Assembly (NCBI RefSeq): GCF_900199205.1
Contig: NZ_OBMJ01000001.1
Location: 1,550,001 to 1,614,000, forward strand
Reading direction: 5' to 3'
Length of the DNA stretch: 64,000 nucleotides
Source: Streptomyces sp. 1331.2
Lineage (GTDB): Bacteria > Actinomycetota > Actinomycetes > Streptomycetales > Streptomycetaceae
The position numbers and the translations under genes are program-made. Every line of letters begins with the position of its first letter. Positions within the stretch are counted from its first letter, which is position 1. This document shows positions 8,785-18,800 of the stretch, one piece after another. The notes below the pieces were generated by a model. That model was not told where the DNA came from. It made no database searches and saw nothing but the letters and a program-made list of their open reading frames with translations.

Positions 8785-10107
8785 ATGGGTGTGGAGACCG
8801 ACGAGTTCGCGGCGATGCTGCGGGAGTTGAAGGAGCGCTCCGGCCGCAGCTACGGCGCGCTGGCGACCCGGCTGCACGTCAGCACCTCCACGCTGCACCG
8901 CTACTGCAACGGCGCTGCCGTTCCGGCGGAGTACGCGCCCGTGGAGCGCCTGGCCCGGGCCTGCGGGGCACGCGACGAGGAACTGGTCGAGCTGCACCGG
9001 CGCTGGATCCTGGCCGATGCGGCCCGGCGGCGGGAGGCGGGTGCGGCCGGTACGGCAACGGCCCAGGCTGCCACCGCCAAGCCGGAGCCCGCGCCCGCGC
9101 CACAGCCCGCAAGCGCACCCGTGCCCGTGCCCGCAAACACCAACGCACCCGCAAACGCACCCGCAGAGGAGGTGGAACCCGTGCGCCCCGTGGACCCGTC
9201 CGTCGAGCCGCGCCGCCGTACCCGCACCCGCGTGCTGCTGAGCGCCGTGGCCGTCGCCGCCCTGGCCGCGCTGGTCTCGGTCTTCGTGCTGCGCGAGGGC
9301 GGCGGCGCGACGGACACGACCACCTCCCCGACGGCCGCAGCGGCCCCCACCCCGGTCAGCGGGCCCGCCGCCACGACGCCCGCCACGGCGCCCGCGGCCG
9401 CTCCCCCGGACGCCACCGGCAGTCCGACCGCCGGATCCCCCGCCGCCGCCTCTCCCACCTCCTCCCCATCGCCCGAGGAGAACACCGCCCCGTTCCACGT
9501 CAACGTCCTCGCCGACAACTGGGGCAGCCCCTGCGGCCAGTGGTTCCTCTCCTCCCGCACCCCCTCCCAGGTGGCCCCGCCCCCGGACTCCGCCGCCCGC
9601 ACCGGGAGCTGGGCGGCCGGGCAGCACGCCGTACCGGCCGGGCACCTGCGCCTTGAGCTGACCGCCCTGGGCAAGAACCCGACCCCGGTCGTGCTGAACG
9701 ACGTGTACGTGCACATCGTCAGCACCCAGCCCGCGCCGAAGTGGAACGCCTACACGCCCGGCGCGGGCTGCGGCGGGGCCCTCGTCCCGGCGTCCTTCGC
9801 GGTGGACCTCGACTCGCCCTCACCGCACGCCGTCCCCGTCGCGGGCCGGGAGGGTACGAAGAAGACCCCGGTCACCGACTTCCCCTACCGGGTCTCGGAC
9901 ACCGACCCGCAGGTGATCGACGTGGACGCCACCACGCTCTCCCAGGACGTCACCTGGTACCTCGAACTGAAGTGGAACAGCGGCCTCAGCCACGGCACGC
10001 TGCGCGTGGACGACAACGGCCGCCCCTTCCGCACCGTGGGCCTGCGGGGCGCGCCCGGCTACTTCTACAACGGCAAGGCCTGGGCCCCGTCCCCCGTCGA
10101 CGGTTGA
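8785..10107 (+). CDS. Helix-turn-helix protein with one membrane span and an extracytoplasmic domain
   Basis: 440 residues from ATG 8785 (GGGGTGG upstream). Residues 1-80 form an XRE-like HTH (SYGALATRLHVSTSTLHRYC) with the flanks common in Streptomyces regulators. A Pro/Ala-rich segment leads to one transmembrane helix (about residues 152-172, LLSAVAVAALAALVSVFVL), then a Thr/Pro/Ala-rich linker and a 200-residue C-terminal domain with two Cys, predicted outside. The layout, cytoplasmic DNA binding plus outer domain, suggests one-component envelope sensing. No ligand is suggested. Confidence 0.75.
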   Translation: MGVETDEFAAMLRELKERSGRSYGALATRLHVSTSTLHRYCNGAAVPAEYAPVERLARACGARDEELVELHRRWILADAARRREAGAAGTATAQAATAKPEPAPAPQPASAPVPVPANTNAPANAPAEEVEPVRPVDPSVEPRRRTRTRVLLSAVAVAALAALVSVFVLREGGGATDTTTSPTAAAAPTPVSGPAATTPATAPAAAPPDATGSPTAGSPAAASPTSSPSPEENTAPFHVNVLADNWGSPCGQWFLSSRTPSQVAPPPDSAARTGSWAAGQHAVPAGHLRLELTALGKNPTPVVLNDVYVHIVSTQPAPKWNAYTPGAGCGGALVPASFAVDLDSPSPHAVPVAGREGTKKTPVTDFPYRVSDTDPQVIDVDATTLSQDVTWYLELKWNSGLSHGTLRVDDNGRPFRTVGLRGAPGYFYNGKAWAPSPVDG

Positions 10108-10161
10108 GCGCCCCGGGCGGTGCGCACGGCCGGCGAGTCCGGTGCCCGTCCGGGGTCTTCT

Positions 10162-10181
10162 CCACGTCAACGTGGTTGACA
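10162..10181. promoter_or_regulatory. Overlapping palindromes and -35-like TTGACA before tetR
   Basis: CCACGT-CA-ACGTGG (10162-10175) overlaps GTCAA-CGTGG-TTGAC (10166-10180), and TTGACA (10176-10181) could serve as a -35 box. The cluster ends 12 bp before the TetR start codon and is a plausible autoregulatory operator. Confidence 0.5.
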
Positions 10182-10193
10182 TAGCCTGCCGGG

Positions 10194-10913
10194 ATGAGCG
10201 ATCGCGTAGTCCCGGAACCGCAGCGCAGGCGGCGGCGCCCCACCAAGCAGGGCGTCGTCCTCTCGGCCGGGCTGATCGTCGACACCGCGATCCGGCTGAT
10301 CGGACAGCACGGCGCCGAGGCGCTCACCGTACGGCGGCTGGGCGCGGCACTGGGCGCCGACCCGAGCGCGGTCTACCGCTACTTCCACAGCACCGACGAC
10401 CTGCTGCTCGCGATCGCCGACGAGCTCATCGGCCGCGCCCAGCACGGCTGGCAGCCCACCGGGGACTGGAGGGCCGACCTGCGCGCCATCGGCCTGCGCA
10501 TCCACGCCAGTTACCAGGCCCACCCGCAGGCCGCGCTGCTCGCCGCCCACCGCACCACCGGCCGTACCCACGAGATCGCCGCCGTCGAGGCCATCCTCGG
10601 CACCCTGCGCACCGCCGGCTTCCCGGACGCGGAGGCCGTCCGCGTCTACCACGCCTTCGTCGACCAGAGCCTCGCCTTCGCCGCCCTGGACGCCGCCGCC
10701 CTCGCCCTGCCCGCGCCCGCCGCGGCTGCGGACCTCCAGGTCTGGCAGGCCTCCTACGCCCGCCTCGACGCCGCGGCCCACCCGCACATCGCCGCCACCG
10801 CCCACCTGCTCACCTCGGACATGCGCCGCAGCGGCTACCCGTACGCGCTGGACCTGCTCCTCGACGCCGCCGCGGCCCGGCTCCGGTCGGCGGACACCGG
10901 ACCGGACGGCTGA
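10194..10913 (+). CDS. TetR/AcrR family transcriptional regulator
   Basis: 239 residues. A basic N-terminus (RRRRRPTK) leads to a TetR HTH (about residues 22-68: LIVDTAIRLIGQHGAEALTVRRLGAALGADPSAVYRYF) and an Ala-rich helical ligand domain. Typical TetR length with a C-terminal TetR_C-like region. A palindrome lies immediately upstream. It converges on the amidohydrolase gene and has no obvious target besides itself or neighbours. Confidence 0.9.
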   Translation: MSDRVVPEPQRRRRRPTKQGVVLSAGLIVDTAIRLIGQHGAEALTVRRLGAALGADPSAVYRYFHSTDDLLLAIADELIGRAQHGWQPTGDWRADLRAIGLRIHASYQAHPQAALLAAHRTTGRTHEIAAVEAILGTLRTAGFPDAEAVRVYHAFVDQSLAFAALDAAALALPAPAAAADLQVWQASYARLDAAAHPHIAATAHLLTSDMRRSGYPYALDLLLDAAAARLRSADTGPDG

Positions 10914-10974
10914 CGGCACGTCGGCCGGGACGACTGGCGGCACGCGGGCCGGGCGGCCGACTCGCGGACGCACG

Positions 10975-11018
10975 CGGCCGCCGGTGGTGCGCCCCCGTGC
11001 GCGCACCACCGGCGGCCG
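10975..11018. terminator. Bidirectional hairpin between tetR and the amidohydrolase gene
   Basis: CGGCCGCCGGTGGTGCGC (10975-10992) pairs perfectly with 11001-11018: 18-bp stem, 8-nt loop, between convergent genes ending at 10913 and 11113. Confidence 0.75.
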
Positions 11019-11039
11019 TCCCGGCCCGAGGGCCCCGCC

Positions 11040-11079
11040 CGGAGGCCCGTCCCGGGAAACCGGAGGCCCGTCCCGGGAA
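11040..11079. repeat. Two-copy 21-bp direct repeat
   Basis: CGGAGGCCCGTCCCGGGAA occurs at 11040-11058 and 11061-11079, just after the terminator and before the amidohydrolase stop codon. Each copy contains a CCCGGG palindrome. Function unknown. Confidence 0.6.
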
Positions 11080-11112
11080 CCCGGAGACCCCGGCTCGGGA
11101 GACCCGCCCCGC

Positions 11113-12750
11113 TCAGTCCGCCGCGTGCACCGACTCCCCGCCCACGTAGGTCCGCAGCACCCGCGCCTCGGCGATCTCCTCCGCCGGCCCGGTGAGGATG
11201 TCCCGGTCGAGCACGACCAGGTCCGCGAGCCGCCCGGCCGCCAGCACCCCCGCGTCGTCGTGCCCGTTGACGTATGCGGACCCGGCCGTGTACGCGGCGA
11301 TCGCCGAGCCCAGGTCGAGCCGCTGCTCGGGCAGGAAGACCCGGCCGTCGGTGGCCCCCGGCTCCATCCGGTTGACCGCCACGTGCAGGCCCGCGAGCGG
11401 GTCCGGGCTGCTCACCGGCCAGTCGCTGCCCGCCGCCAGGGTGGCGCCCGCGCGCTGCAGGGCGCCGAACGGGTACTGCCAGGCGGCGCGTTCGGGCCCG
11501 AGGAAGGGGATCGTCAGTTCGTCCATCTGCGGTTCGTGGGCGGCCCACAGCGGCTGGATGTTGGCGATCGCCCCCAGCTGCGCGAAGCGGGCGAGGTCGT
11601 CCGGGTGGACGACCTGGAGGTGGGCGAGGTGGTGCCGGGCGCCGCGCCGGCCGTTGGCGGTGCGGGCGGCCTCGACGGCGTCCAGCGCCTCGCGGACGGC
11701 GCGGTCGCCGAGCGCGTGGAAGTGCACCTGGAAGTCGAGCGCGTCCAGTTCGGTGACGTAGCCGCGCAGCGCGGCCGGATCGACGAAGCTGAGGCCGGAG
11801 TTGGCGGTGGCGCAGCCGCACCCGTCCAGGTAGGGGCTGGTCATCGCGGCGGTGAAGTTCTCCGCGATGCCGTCCTGCATGATCTTCACCGAGCCGGCCC
11901 GGAACCGTCCGTGGCTCGACTCCGCGCGCCGCCGGACGAGTTCGGGGATCTGTTCGGCGCCGCGGTCGCGCTGCCACCAGAGCGCGCCGGTCACCCGGGC
12001 GGTCAGTGCGCCGGAGCGCGCCGCGGCCAGGTAGGCGTCGGACGGGTCGGGCTGGCCGTTGAACTCGCCGAGCAGGGCGTCCTGCCAGCCGGTGATGCCG
12101 AGCGAGTGCAGCAGCCGCTGGGCGCGCAGCAGCCCCTCCAGCCGGTCGGCGGCAGTGGACGGCGGCAGCAGCCGGGCGACGAGCGCGGTGGCGCCCTCCT
12201 GGAGCATGCCGCTGGGGGTGCCGTCGGGCTCGCGCTCGATCCGCCCGTCGGCCGGGTCGGGGGTGTCCCGGGTGAGGCCGGCGAGTTCCAGCGCCCGGGT
12301 GTTGGCCCAGGCGCCGTGGTGGTCCCGGTTGGTGAGGTACACCGGCCGGTCGGGGACGACGGAGTCGAGCAGCTGGCGGGTCGGCAGGCCGCCGCCGAAG
12401 CTCTCCATCGACCATCCGCTGCCGGTGATCCACTCCCGCCCGGGGTCGGCCTCGGCGTACGCCCGGATCCGTTCCAGGTAGTCGGCGACGCCGACCGTGC
12501 CGGTGAGGTCGCAGACGGCCAACTCGGTGCCGCCGAACACCGCGTGGATGTGCGCGTCCTGGAAGCCGGGCAGCAGCAGTTTGCCGGTGAGGTCCACGAC
12601 CTCGGTCCGCGGCCCGATCAACTCCCGGACCTCGTCGTGCCCGACGGCGGCGATCCGTTCGCCGATCACCGCCAGCGAGGTCGCCCGCGTGCGGGCGGCG
12701 TCGCCGGTGTGCACGGGTCCGCCGGTGAATACCAGATCGGCCTCGGTCAT
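11113..12750 (-). CDS. Amidohydrolase family 3 (YtcJ-like) metal-dependent hydrolase
   Basis: 545 residues. The N-terminal small β-domain (LVFTGGPVHTGD; LLLPGFQDAHIH with the metal-binding HxH, His about 72 and 74) and the late DWPV and PLAGLHVAVNR segments fit the amidohydrolase-3/YtcJ family, which hydrolyses N-acyl or amide substrates with a Zn-type metal site. The ATG at 12750 has GGAG 9 bases upstream. The APC permease gene lies 70 bp upstream in the same direction; they probably form a two-gene operon for uptake and hydrolysis of an amino-acid-like compound. No signal peptide, so cytoplasmic. Confidence 0.88.
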   Translation of the reverse strand: MTEADLVFTGGPVHTGDAARTRATSLAVIGERIAAVGHDEVRELIGPRTEVVDLTGKLLLPGFQDAHIHAVFGGTELAVCDLTGTVGVADYLERIRAYAEADPGREWITGSGWSMESFGGGLPTRQLLDSVVPDRPVYLTNRDHHGAWANTRALELAGLTRDTPDPADGRIEREPDGTPSGMLQEGATALVARLLPPSTAADRLEGLLRAQRLLHSLGITGWQDALLGEFNGQPDPSDAYLAAARSGALTARVTGALWWQRDRGAEQIPELVRRRAESSHGRFRAGSVKIMQDGIAENFTAAMTSPYLDGCGCATANSGLSFVDPAALRGYVTELDALDFQVHFHALGDRAVREALDAVEAARTANGRRGARHHLAHLQVVHPDDLARFAQLGAIANIQPLWAAHEPQMDELTIPFLGPERAAWQYPFGALQRAGATLAAGSDWPVSSPDPLAGLHVAVNRMEPGATDGRVFLPEQRLDLGSAIAAYTAGSAYVNGHDDAGVLAAGRLADLVVLDRDILTGPAEEIAEARVLRTYVGGESVHAAD

Positions 12751-12820
12751 GGGGTGGTGCTCCGTTCCTGGGTCCGGTGAATCTCTTGTCCCACAATGGG
12801 GTTGGGCATGGGGGGCGTCC

Positions 12821-14347
12821 TCAGCCCGCCTGCTCCGTGGCGGGCCTGGGCCGTTCCGGGACGGGCCTGGCCCGTTCCAGGAAGTACGGCGAGCGGCGCC
12901 GCCAGCGGGCCCAGGCCGCCGCCGGGAGTCCGGTGACGACCATCAGCACCACCACGGTGAGCTCGAACCACCCGTTGTCGGCGGCGAGTTCGAAGTGGTC
13001 GGTGGAGTCGTAGAAGCTCCAGGCCAGGTAGCCGCCGACGACGAGCAGCGCCGCCGCGCCCAGCAGCGGGCCGACCACCGCGCGCAGGCCCTGCGCCGGG
13101 TGGGTGCGCAGCAGGCCGCGGAAGCGGACGGCGGCCGCGACGGCGGTCAGCGCGTAGTAGAGGGCGACGATGATGCCGATCGCGTTGACGGCGGCCGAGA
13201 TCAGGTCGTTGACGGTCGGGATGGCCAGCGAGGCGAGGGCGAGCAGGACGGCGACGCCGGTGATCAGCAGCGTGCCGACGGCGGGGGTGGCGTGCCGGGG
13301 GTGCAGTCGGGTCCAGACCGGGCCGAGTGCCTGGTCGCGTCCCATCGCGTACAGTCCGCGGGCGGTGGGGATCACCGAGGACTGCAGCGAGGCGACTGCG
13401 GAGAACATCAGGGCGATCAACGGCAGTGCGGCGAGCGGCTGGTGGGCGAGCGTGGTACCGAAGTAGGTCAGCCCGTGGGCGCCGTTGTCGGCCAACTCGC
13501 CCATCGGCAGTACGCGTTGGAAGGCGGTGCCGGCGAGCAGGAAGAGCAGCAGCATCACCACGAGGGCGAGCATGCCGCCGCGGGAGGCGTCGCGTGGGTC
13601 GCGGACCTCCTCGCCGACGCTGAACACCGACTCGAAGCCCCAGTAGCAGAACACCGCCAGCACCATGCCCTGGGCGACGGCGTCGAAGGAGGGGATGTCG
13701 AAGGGGTTGTACCACTGGAGCGAGAACGGCTGGTCGCCCGCGGACAGCCCGTATCCGCAGAAGCCGAGCAGCACGGCGTACTCGAACACCAGCAGGGCCT
13801 TCTGCAGTCGGGCCGCCAGGTCCAGGCCGCGTACCGCGATCAGTGCGGCGCCGATCAGGACCACCAGGCCGAGCAGGGTGCACTGGACGGTCGAGTCGGC
13901 GTCCAGTCGCAGGCCGGCGATGCTGCGCAGGTGGGCCTGGTCGAGCAGTTGGATGACCGAGGAGCCGGTGACGGTCGTGGTGTAGGCCATGAAGACGACG
14001 GTCCCCACGGTGTTGACCCAGCCGGTGAGGAAGCCGAGCCAGGGGCTGAGGGTGCGTCCGACCCACCGATAGCTGCTGCCGGCGTCCGGTTCCACGGTGT
14101 TCAGCCGTCCGTACCCGCCCGCGATGGCGAGCACGGGCAGGAAGGCCAGCAGCATGATCGCCGGGAGGTGGAGGCCGACCACTCCGGCCATCAGGCCCAG
14201 GCCGATGCCGATGCTGCTGGTGGCGGCCGTGCTGGAGGCGGCGATCACCGCGCCGTCCAGCAGGCCGAGGGATTGCCGCATCACGACGTGGGGGGCGCTC
14301 GCGTCCGTTCTCGGAGCGCTGCCCGGGTCCTTCACCGTCGATGCCAA
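12821..14347 (-). CDS. APC superfamily amino acid permease
   Basis: About 508 residues with roughly 12 transmembrane helices. The early conserved segment (DGAVIAASSTAATSSIGIGLGLMAG) and EPDAGSSYRWVGRTLSPWLGFLTGW match amino acid-polyamine-organocation permeases. I prefer the TTG at 14347 (AAGGCGG 7 bases upstream) over the farthest ATG at 14395, which follows a C-rich stretch with no ribosome site. Predicted operon partner of the downstream amidohydrolase. Substrate specificity is not evident. Confidence 0.85.
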   Translation of the reverse strand: MASTVKDPGSAPRTDASAPHVVMRQSLGLLDGAVIAASSTAATSSIGIGLGLMAGVVGLHLPAIMLLAFLPVLAIAGGYGRLNTVEPDAGSSYRWVGRTLSPWLGFLTGWVNTVGTVVFMAYTTTVTGSSVIQLLDQAHLRSIAGLRLDADSTVQCTLLGLVVLIGAALIAVRGLDLAARLQKALLVFEYAVLLGFCGYGLSAGDQPFSLQWYNPFDIPSFDAVAQGMVLAVFCYWGFESVFSVGEEVRDPRDASRGGMLALVVMLLLFLLAGTAFQRVLPMGELADNGAHGLTYFGTTLAHQPLAALPLIALMFSAVASLQSSVIPTARGLYAMGRDQALGPVWTRLHPRHATPAVGTLLITGVAVLLALASLAIPTVNDLISAAVNAIGIIVALYYALTAVAAAVRFRGLLRTHPAQGLRAVVGPLLGAAALLVVGGYLAWSFYDSTDHFELAADNGWFELTVVVLMVVTGLPAAAWARWRRRSPYFLERARPVPERPRPATEQAG

Positions 14348-14528
14348 CGGATCACCGCCTTGGTCGTGGGGGTGCACGTGGTTCGTGGGGTGCACGTGTG
14401 GGGGGAACGCGCGCGCCGGAGGGGGGAGGCGCGTGCGGAAGTGCGAGCCATGAAACCGGCGCCGCCGTCACACGTCAATGCTGTTGTCATAAGGGCGAAG
14501 CCGATGATTTCCGCACCGCACGCCTGTG

Positions 14529-14570
14529 GTTCACCACGGGTTCACCTGTCGTCCGGAACCGTGTTCATTC
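14529..14570 (+). promoter_or_regulatory. PHO box upstream of pstS (PhoP-binding site)
   Basis: GTTCACC occurs at 14529-14535 and again at 14540-14546, exactly 11 bp apart, followed by a degenerate unit and GTTCATTC from 14562. This matches the 11-bp direct-repeat units (consensus GTTCACC plus four bases) bound by the Streptomyces response regulator PhoP. It lies about 90-100 bp before the pstS start codon, predicting induction on phosphate starvation. Confidence 0.88.
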
Positions 14571-14633
14571 GGGACGTCTACGTTCTTTCCGCCGAAGGTC
14601 ACCGGGACCGTGTCGACGAGAGGGAACCCACAG

Positions 14634-15761
14634 ATGCTCCAGCGCAACCGCCGGTCCACCACCCTCGCCCTGAGCGCGGTGGCGCTGGCCGGCGCCCTGT
14701 CGCTCACCGCGTGCGGAAGCGACGACAACAAGACGGGGAACACCGCGGCGAGCGGTTCCGCGAGCGGCGGCGGCGCGGTCGCCTGCGGCAAGGGCGGCAC
14801 CCTCCTCGGCGCGGGCTCCACGGCGCAGGGCAACGCGATGGACCAGTGGAAGACGGCCTACTCCGCCGCCTGCTCCGGCACCACGATCAACTACAGCGGC
14901 GGCGGCTCCGGCGCGGGCGTCCAGCAGTTCACCCAGGGCAAGGTCGCCTTCGCGGGCACCGACTACGTGCTCAAGGCCGCCGACGTCGAAGCCTCCAAGG
15001 CGGTCTGCTCCGGCGGCAAGGCCATCGACCTGCCGATGGTCGGCGGCCTCGTCTCGCTGGTCTACAACGTGGACAACGTCGACAACCTGGTCCTGGACGG
15101 CCCGACCGCCGCCAAGATCTTCGACTCGCAGATCACCAAGTGGAACGACCCGGCCATCGCCGCCCTCAACCCGGGCGCCAAGCTGCCGGACGCCGAGATC
15201 CAGTCCTTCCACCGCTCGGACGACTCCGGCACCACCTTCAACCTGACCTCCTACTTCGCCAAGACCTCCGGCGGCGCCTGGAGCGCGGCCCCGGACAAGG
15301 CGTGGAAGGGCAAGGGCGGCCAGTCCGCCAACGGCAGCGCCGGCCTCTCCGCCCAGATCAAGCAGGTCAAGAACTCCATCGGCTACGCCGAGCTGTCCTA
15401 CGCCCAGATCAACAACCTCAGGAGCGCCGCCATCAGCACCGGCGCCGCCAAGCCGGTCGAGGCCACCGCCGCCAACGCCGCCAACACCTTCGCCACCTCC
15501 ACCGTCGTCGGCACCGAGGGCGACCTCGCCCTCTCCCTCGACTACGGCACCAAGGCCGACAACGCCTACCCGATCGTCCTCGTCACCTACGAGGTCGTCT
15601 GCGACAAGGGCAACAAGGCCGAGACCCTCGACACCCTCAAGTCCTTCCTCACCTACACCATCGGCGACCCCGCCCAGCAGGCCATCGGCGAGAAGGGCTA
15701 CGTCCCCCTCCCCGCCACCATCGCCGACAAGGTCAAGACCGCCGTCTCCACCCTCGCCTGA
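14634..15761 (+). CDS. pstS: Phosphate ABC transporter substrate-binding lipoprotein PstS
   Basis: 375 residues from ATG 14634 (GAGAGGG about 9 bases upstream; the open frame begins earlier but lacks a ribosome site). Type II signal peptide with lipobox LTAC (Cys near residue 24). The mature protein has PstS signatures: GGTLLGAGSTAQ near the start, YSGGGSGAG for phosphate contacts, KWNDPAIAALNPG, and HRSDDSGTTFNLTSY. It binds phosphate outside the membrane for PstCAB. No pstC, pstA or pstB follows; instead a terminator and the convergent NRPS gene. It is therefore an orphan or displaced pstS, still with its PHO box. Confidence 0.93.
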   Translation: MLQRNRRSTTLALSAVALAGALSLTACGSDDNKTGNTAASGSASGGGAVACGKGGTLLGAGSTAQGNAMDQWKTAYSAACSGTTINYSGGGSGAGVQQFTQGKVAFAGTDYVLKAADVEASKAVCSGGKAIDLPMVGGLVSLVYNVDNVDNLVLDGPTAAKIFDSQITKWNDPAIAALNPGAKLPDAEIQSFHRSDDSGTTFNLTSYFAKTSGGAWSAAPDKAWKGKGGQSANGSAGLSAQIKQVKNSIGYAELSYAQINNLRSAAISTGAAKPVEATAANAANTFATSTVVGTEGDLALSLDYGTKADNAYPIVLVTYEVVCDKGNKAETLDTLKSFLTYTIGDPAQQAIGEKGYVPLPATIADKVKTAVSTLA

Positions 15762-15770
15762 CCCACCCAC

Positions 15771-15810
15771 CCCCGGCGCCGGCCCCCACCACCGGGGGGC
15801 GGCGCCGGGG
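15771..15810. terminator. Bidirectional hairpin between pstS and the NRPS gene
   Basis: CCCCGGCGCCG (15771-15781) pairs with 15800-15810; inside, CCCCC (15783-15787) pairs with GGGGG (15794-15798) across one mismatch. About 16 bp of stem, starting 9 bp after the pstS stop and ending 8 bp before the NRPS stop. Confidence 0.75.
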
Positions 15811-15818
15811 CGCGGGGC

Positions 15819-18800
15819 TCAGCGTGGCGTTCGCACCGCCCGGGCGGCGGCCACCCGTCGGAGCAGGGCGCGGCGTTGTGGGTCCTCGGGCTGAGGAGTC
15901 CGCGAGCCGGGCGAGGCCTTCGGGGTCTCGGCCGGCGGGGTGAGGCGGGCGGCCAGGGAACGGGCGGTGGGGTACTCGAAGACGACGTGCGACGGCACCG
16001 GCCGGTCCAGGCGCTTGGCGAGGCGGGCACACAGGGCCAGGACGGCCATGGAGTCGGCGCCGTGGTGGAACACGTTGTCGTCGGGGCCGAGTTGCGCCGC
16101 CAGGACGTCGCCGAGGACGTCGAGGACCACCGCCTCGACGGGCGTCCCGGCCCGCTCGGCGGGGCGCCGGCCGCCCGCTCCCGTCGGGCCCGCGCCCTGC
16201 AGCTGCCGGGCCAGTGCGCCGGTGTCGACCTTGCCGTTGACGGTGAGCGGCAGGTCCCGGTGGACGCCCACCCGGGCGGGCACCAGGTACCCGGGCAGCC
16301 GGCCGCCGAGCCAGTCGCGCAGGTCCTCGGGCGTCACGGCGGAGTCGGCCACGGTCTCGACGGCGGCCGCGAGTTGGCGGCCGGTGGGCGAGTCCACGGC
16401 GAAGGCGACGGCGTGGCGCACGGCGGGGTGGGCGGCGAGGGCGGTCTCGACCTCGCCGGCCTCGATCCGGAAACCGCGGATCTTCAGCTGCTTGTCCCGG
16501 CGGCCCAGGTACTCCAGGGCGCCGTCCGGCAGCACCCGGCCGTAGTCGCCGGTGCGGTAGACCCGCTCACCGGGCGCCCAGGGGTGGGCGGGGAACCGCT
16601 GCGCGGTCAGCTCCGGGTCGTTGAGGTAGCCGACGGCCAGGCCCGGGCCGCCGACCACGATCTCGCCGACGGCCCCGACCGGCAGCGGCCGGAGCCGTTC
16701 GTCCATGACGTGCGCCGTGGACCCGTGGATCGCGCGGCCGATCGGCACCGAGCGACCGGCGGCGGGGTCCCGGTCCAGCCGGTGGCAGCAGGAGAACGTG
16801 GTGTTCTCGGTGGGGCCGTAACCGTTCATCAGGACGGAGCGCGGCACCGAGCGGGCGGCCTCGGCGAACAGCTCGGGCGGAACCGCCTCGCCGCCGACCA
16901 GCAGGTGGCGCATCCCGGCCAGGGCCTGCGGTGCGGCCTCCACCATCCGCGCGAACAGGGTGACGGTGAAGAAGCCCGCGGTGATCCGGTGGCGCTCGAT
17001 GGCCCGGCACAGCAGCAGCGGGTCCTTGAGCTCGCGCGCCGTCGGCACCACGACCGTGCCGCCGTTGGCCAGTGCGCCCCAGACTTCGAGGGTGGCCGCG
17101 TCGAAGGACGAGTTGGCCACCAGCAGGGTGCGGTCCTGCGGGCCCAGCGGCAGCGTGCTGCTCTCGCGGACGAGCCGCACGACGGCGTGGTGCGGGATGC
17201 CGACGAGCTTGGGGACGCCGGTGGAGCCGGAGGTCGGCATCACGTAGGCCAGCGCGTCGTGCGCGGGGCTGTCGGCGACCCGGGCGGCACCGGCGGCGCT
17301 GTCGGCATCGGCGGCGCTGTCGGCGACGCGGTCGACCAGGACGAGCGACATCCCCTCCGGCAGTTCGGCGGGGTCGAGCAAGCCCTCGCGGGTCAGCACG
17401 ACCCGGGCGCCGGAGCGGCCGGCGAGGTCGGCCAGCCGGGTGGCGGCGTGCTCGGGGGCCAGCGGGAGATAGCAGGAGCCCGCCTTGAGCACGGCCAGCA
17501 GGCCCGCGACGAGGTCCGCCGACTTCTCCAGCACCACCACGACCGGGTGCTGCTGGTCCGCGTCGGCGCCGAGTCCGGCCGCGATGGCCTCGGCCCGGCG
17601 CACCAGCTCCGCGTAGCCGAGCCGGCGGTCCCCGTCGATGACGGCGGTGGCCTGCGGGTCGCGGGCCGCGTGGCCGTCGACCAGGGCGGTCAGGGTCTCC
17701 CGCGGGGCCGGCGGCGGCAGGGGCCGGCCCGGCCCGCCGAGGACGGTCAGCTGCTCGGCGGCGCCCATCGCGGGCAGTTCGCCGAGCGGCAGTTCGGGGT
17801 GCTCGGCGAGCGCCGCGAGGAAGGCCGCGAAGCCGTCGGCGAGCCGTTCGCGGGTGCCGTCGAGGAACTGCGCCGGGTCGCACAGCCAGCGCAGCCGGAT
17901 CCGCTCGTCCTCGTCCCCGAAACCCTCGGCCACGTGACCGTCCTCGACGAACAGCGCGAGGTCGTACACGGCGTTGCTCGGGATCGACGGCCAGCGGCCG
18001 AAGGTGAGCCCGGCGGCGGTGCGCGGGCCGGCGGGCGCGACGTGCTGCGCGACGACGAGGCGTGCCGGTCCGGGGGTGCCGCCGGTGAAGTCGAGGGACT
18101 GGATGATCTCCTCGAACGGCAGCGCCGCGTGGTCGAGCGCCCGGCCGGCCAGGGCGGCCAGCTCGCGCAGGTACGCGGGGAACGACTGGTCCTCGCGGAC
18201 GCGGTCGCGCAGCGGCACGAGGTTGACGAAGTAGCCGATGGCGCTGTGCGCGTCGAAGGTGTCCCGGGTGGAGGCCGCGATGCTCACGGTGTTGTCCGGG
18301 CCCAGGCCGCGCAGGTGGAGGTAGGCCTTGAAGGCGGCGGTGACGGCGGTGAAGCGGGTGGTGCCCGCCCCGGCCGCGAGCCGGCCCAGCGCGGCGGTGG
18401 CGGTGGCGTCCAGGCGCTGCTCCAGCACGCTGGTGCGGCGGGCCGGCGCGGGCCCCGCGGTGAAGGGCTCCGGCAGCAGCATCGTGTCGGTGAAGCCGTC
18501 CAGTGCCTGGGACCAGTACTGACGCAGCGTCGTGCCCTGCGGCCCGGCGAGCAGGCGCCGCTGCGCCTCGGCGGCATCGGCGGGGTGGGCGCCGGGGGCG
18601 AGGGCGGGTTCCGCGTCGGGGTCCTGGTAGGCCTCGGCGAGGTGGGCCTCGAAGAGCTCCGCCGACCAGCCGTCGAACACCAGGTGGTCGGCGGCCAGGA
18701 CGAGTGCCGCGGTGCCGGGCGCGGTGACCAGCTCGGCGTGCCAGCAGGCTCGGGAGACGTCGAAGCGGTGGCGCAGCCAGTGGTCGATCCGGGCCTGCAC

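Noticed and set aside
12497..15943. 1148-residue plus-strand frame through the permease and pstS
   Set aside because: Crosses two real genes in wrong frames; PstS and permease motifs are in the other frames.
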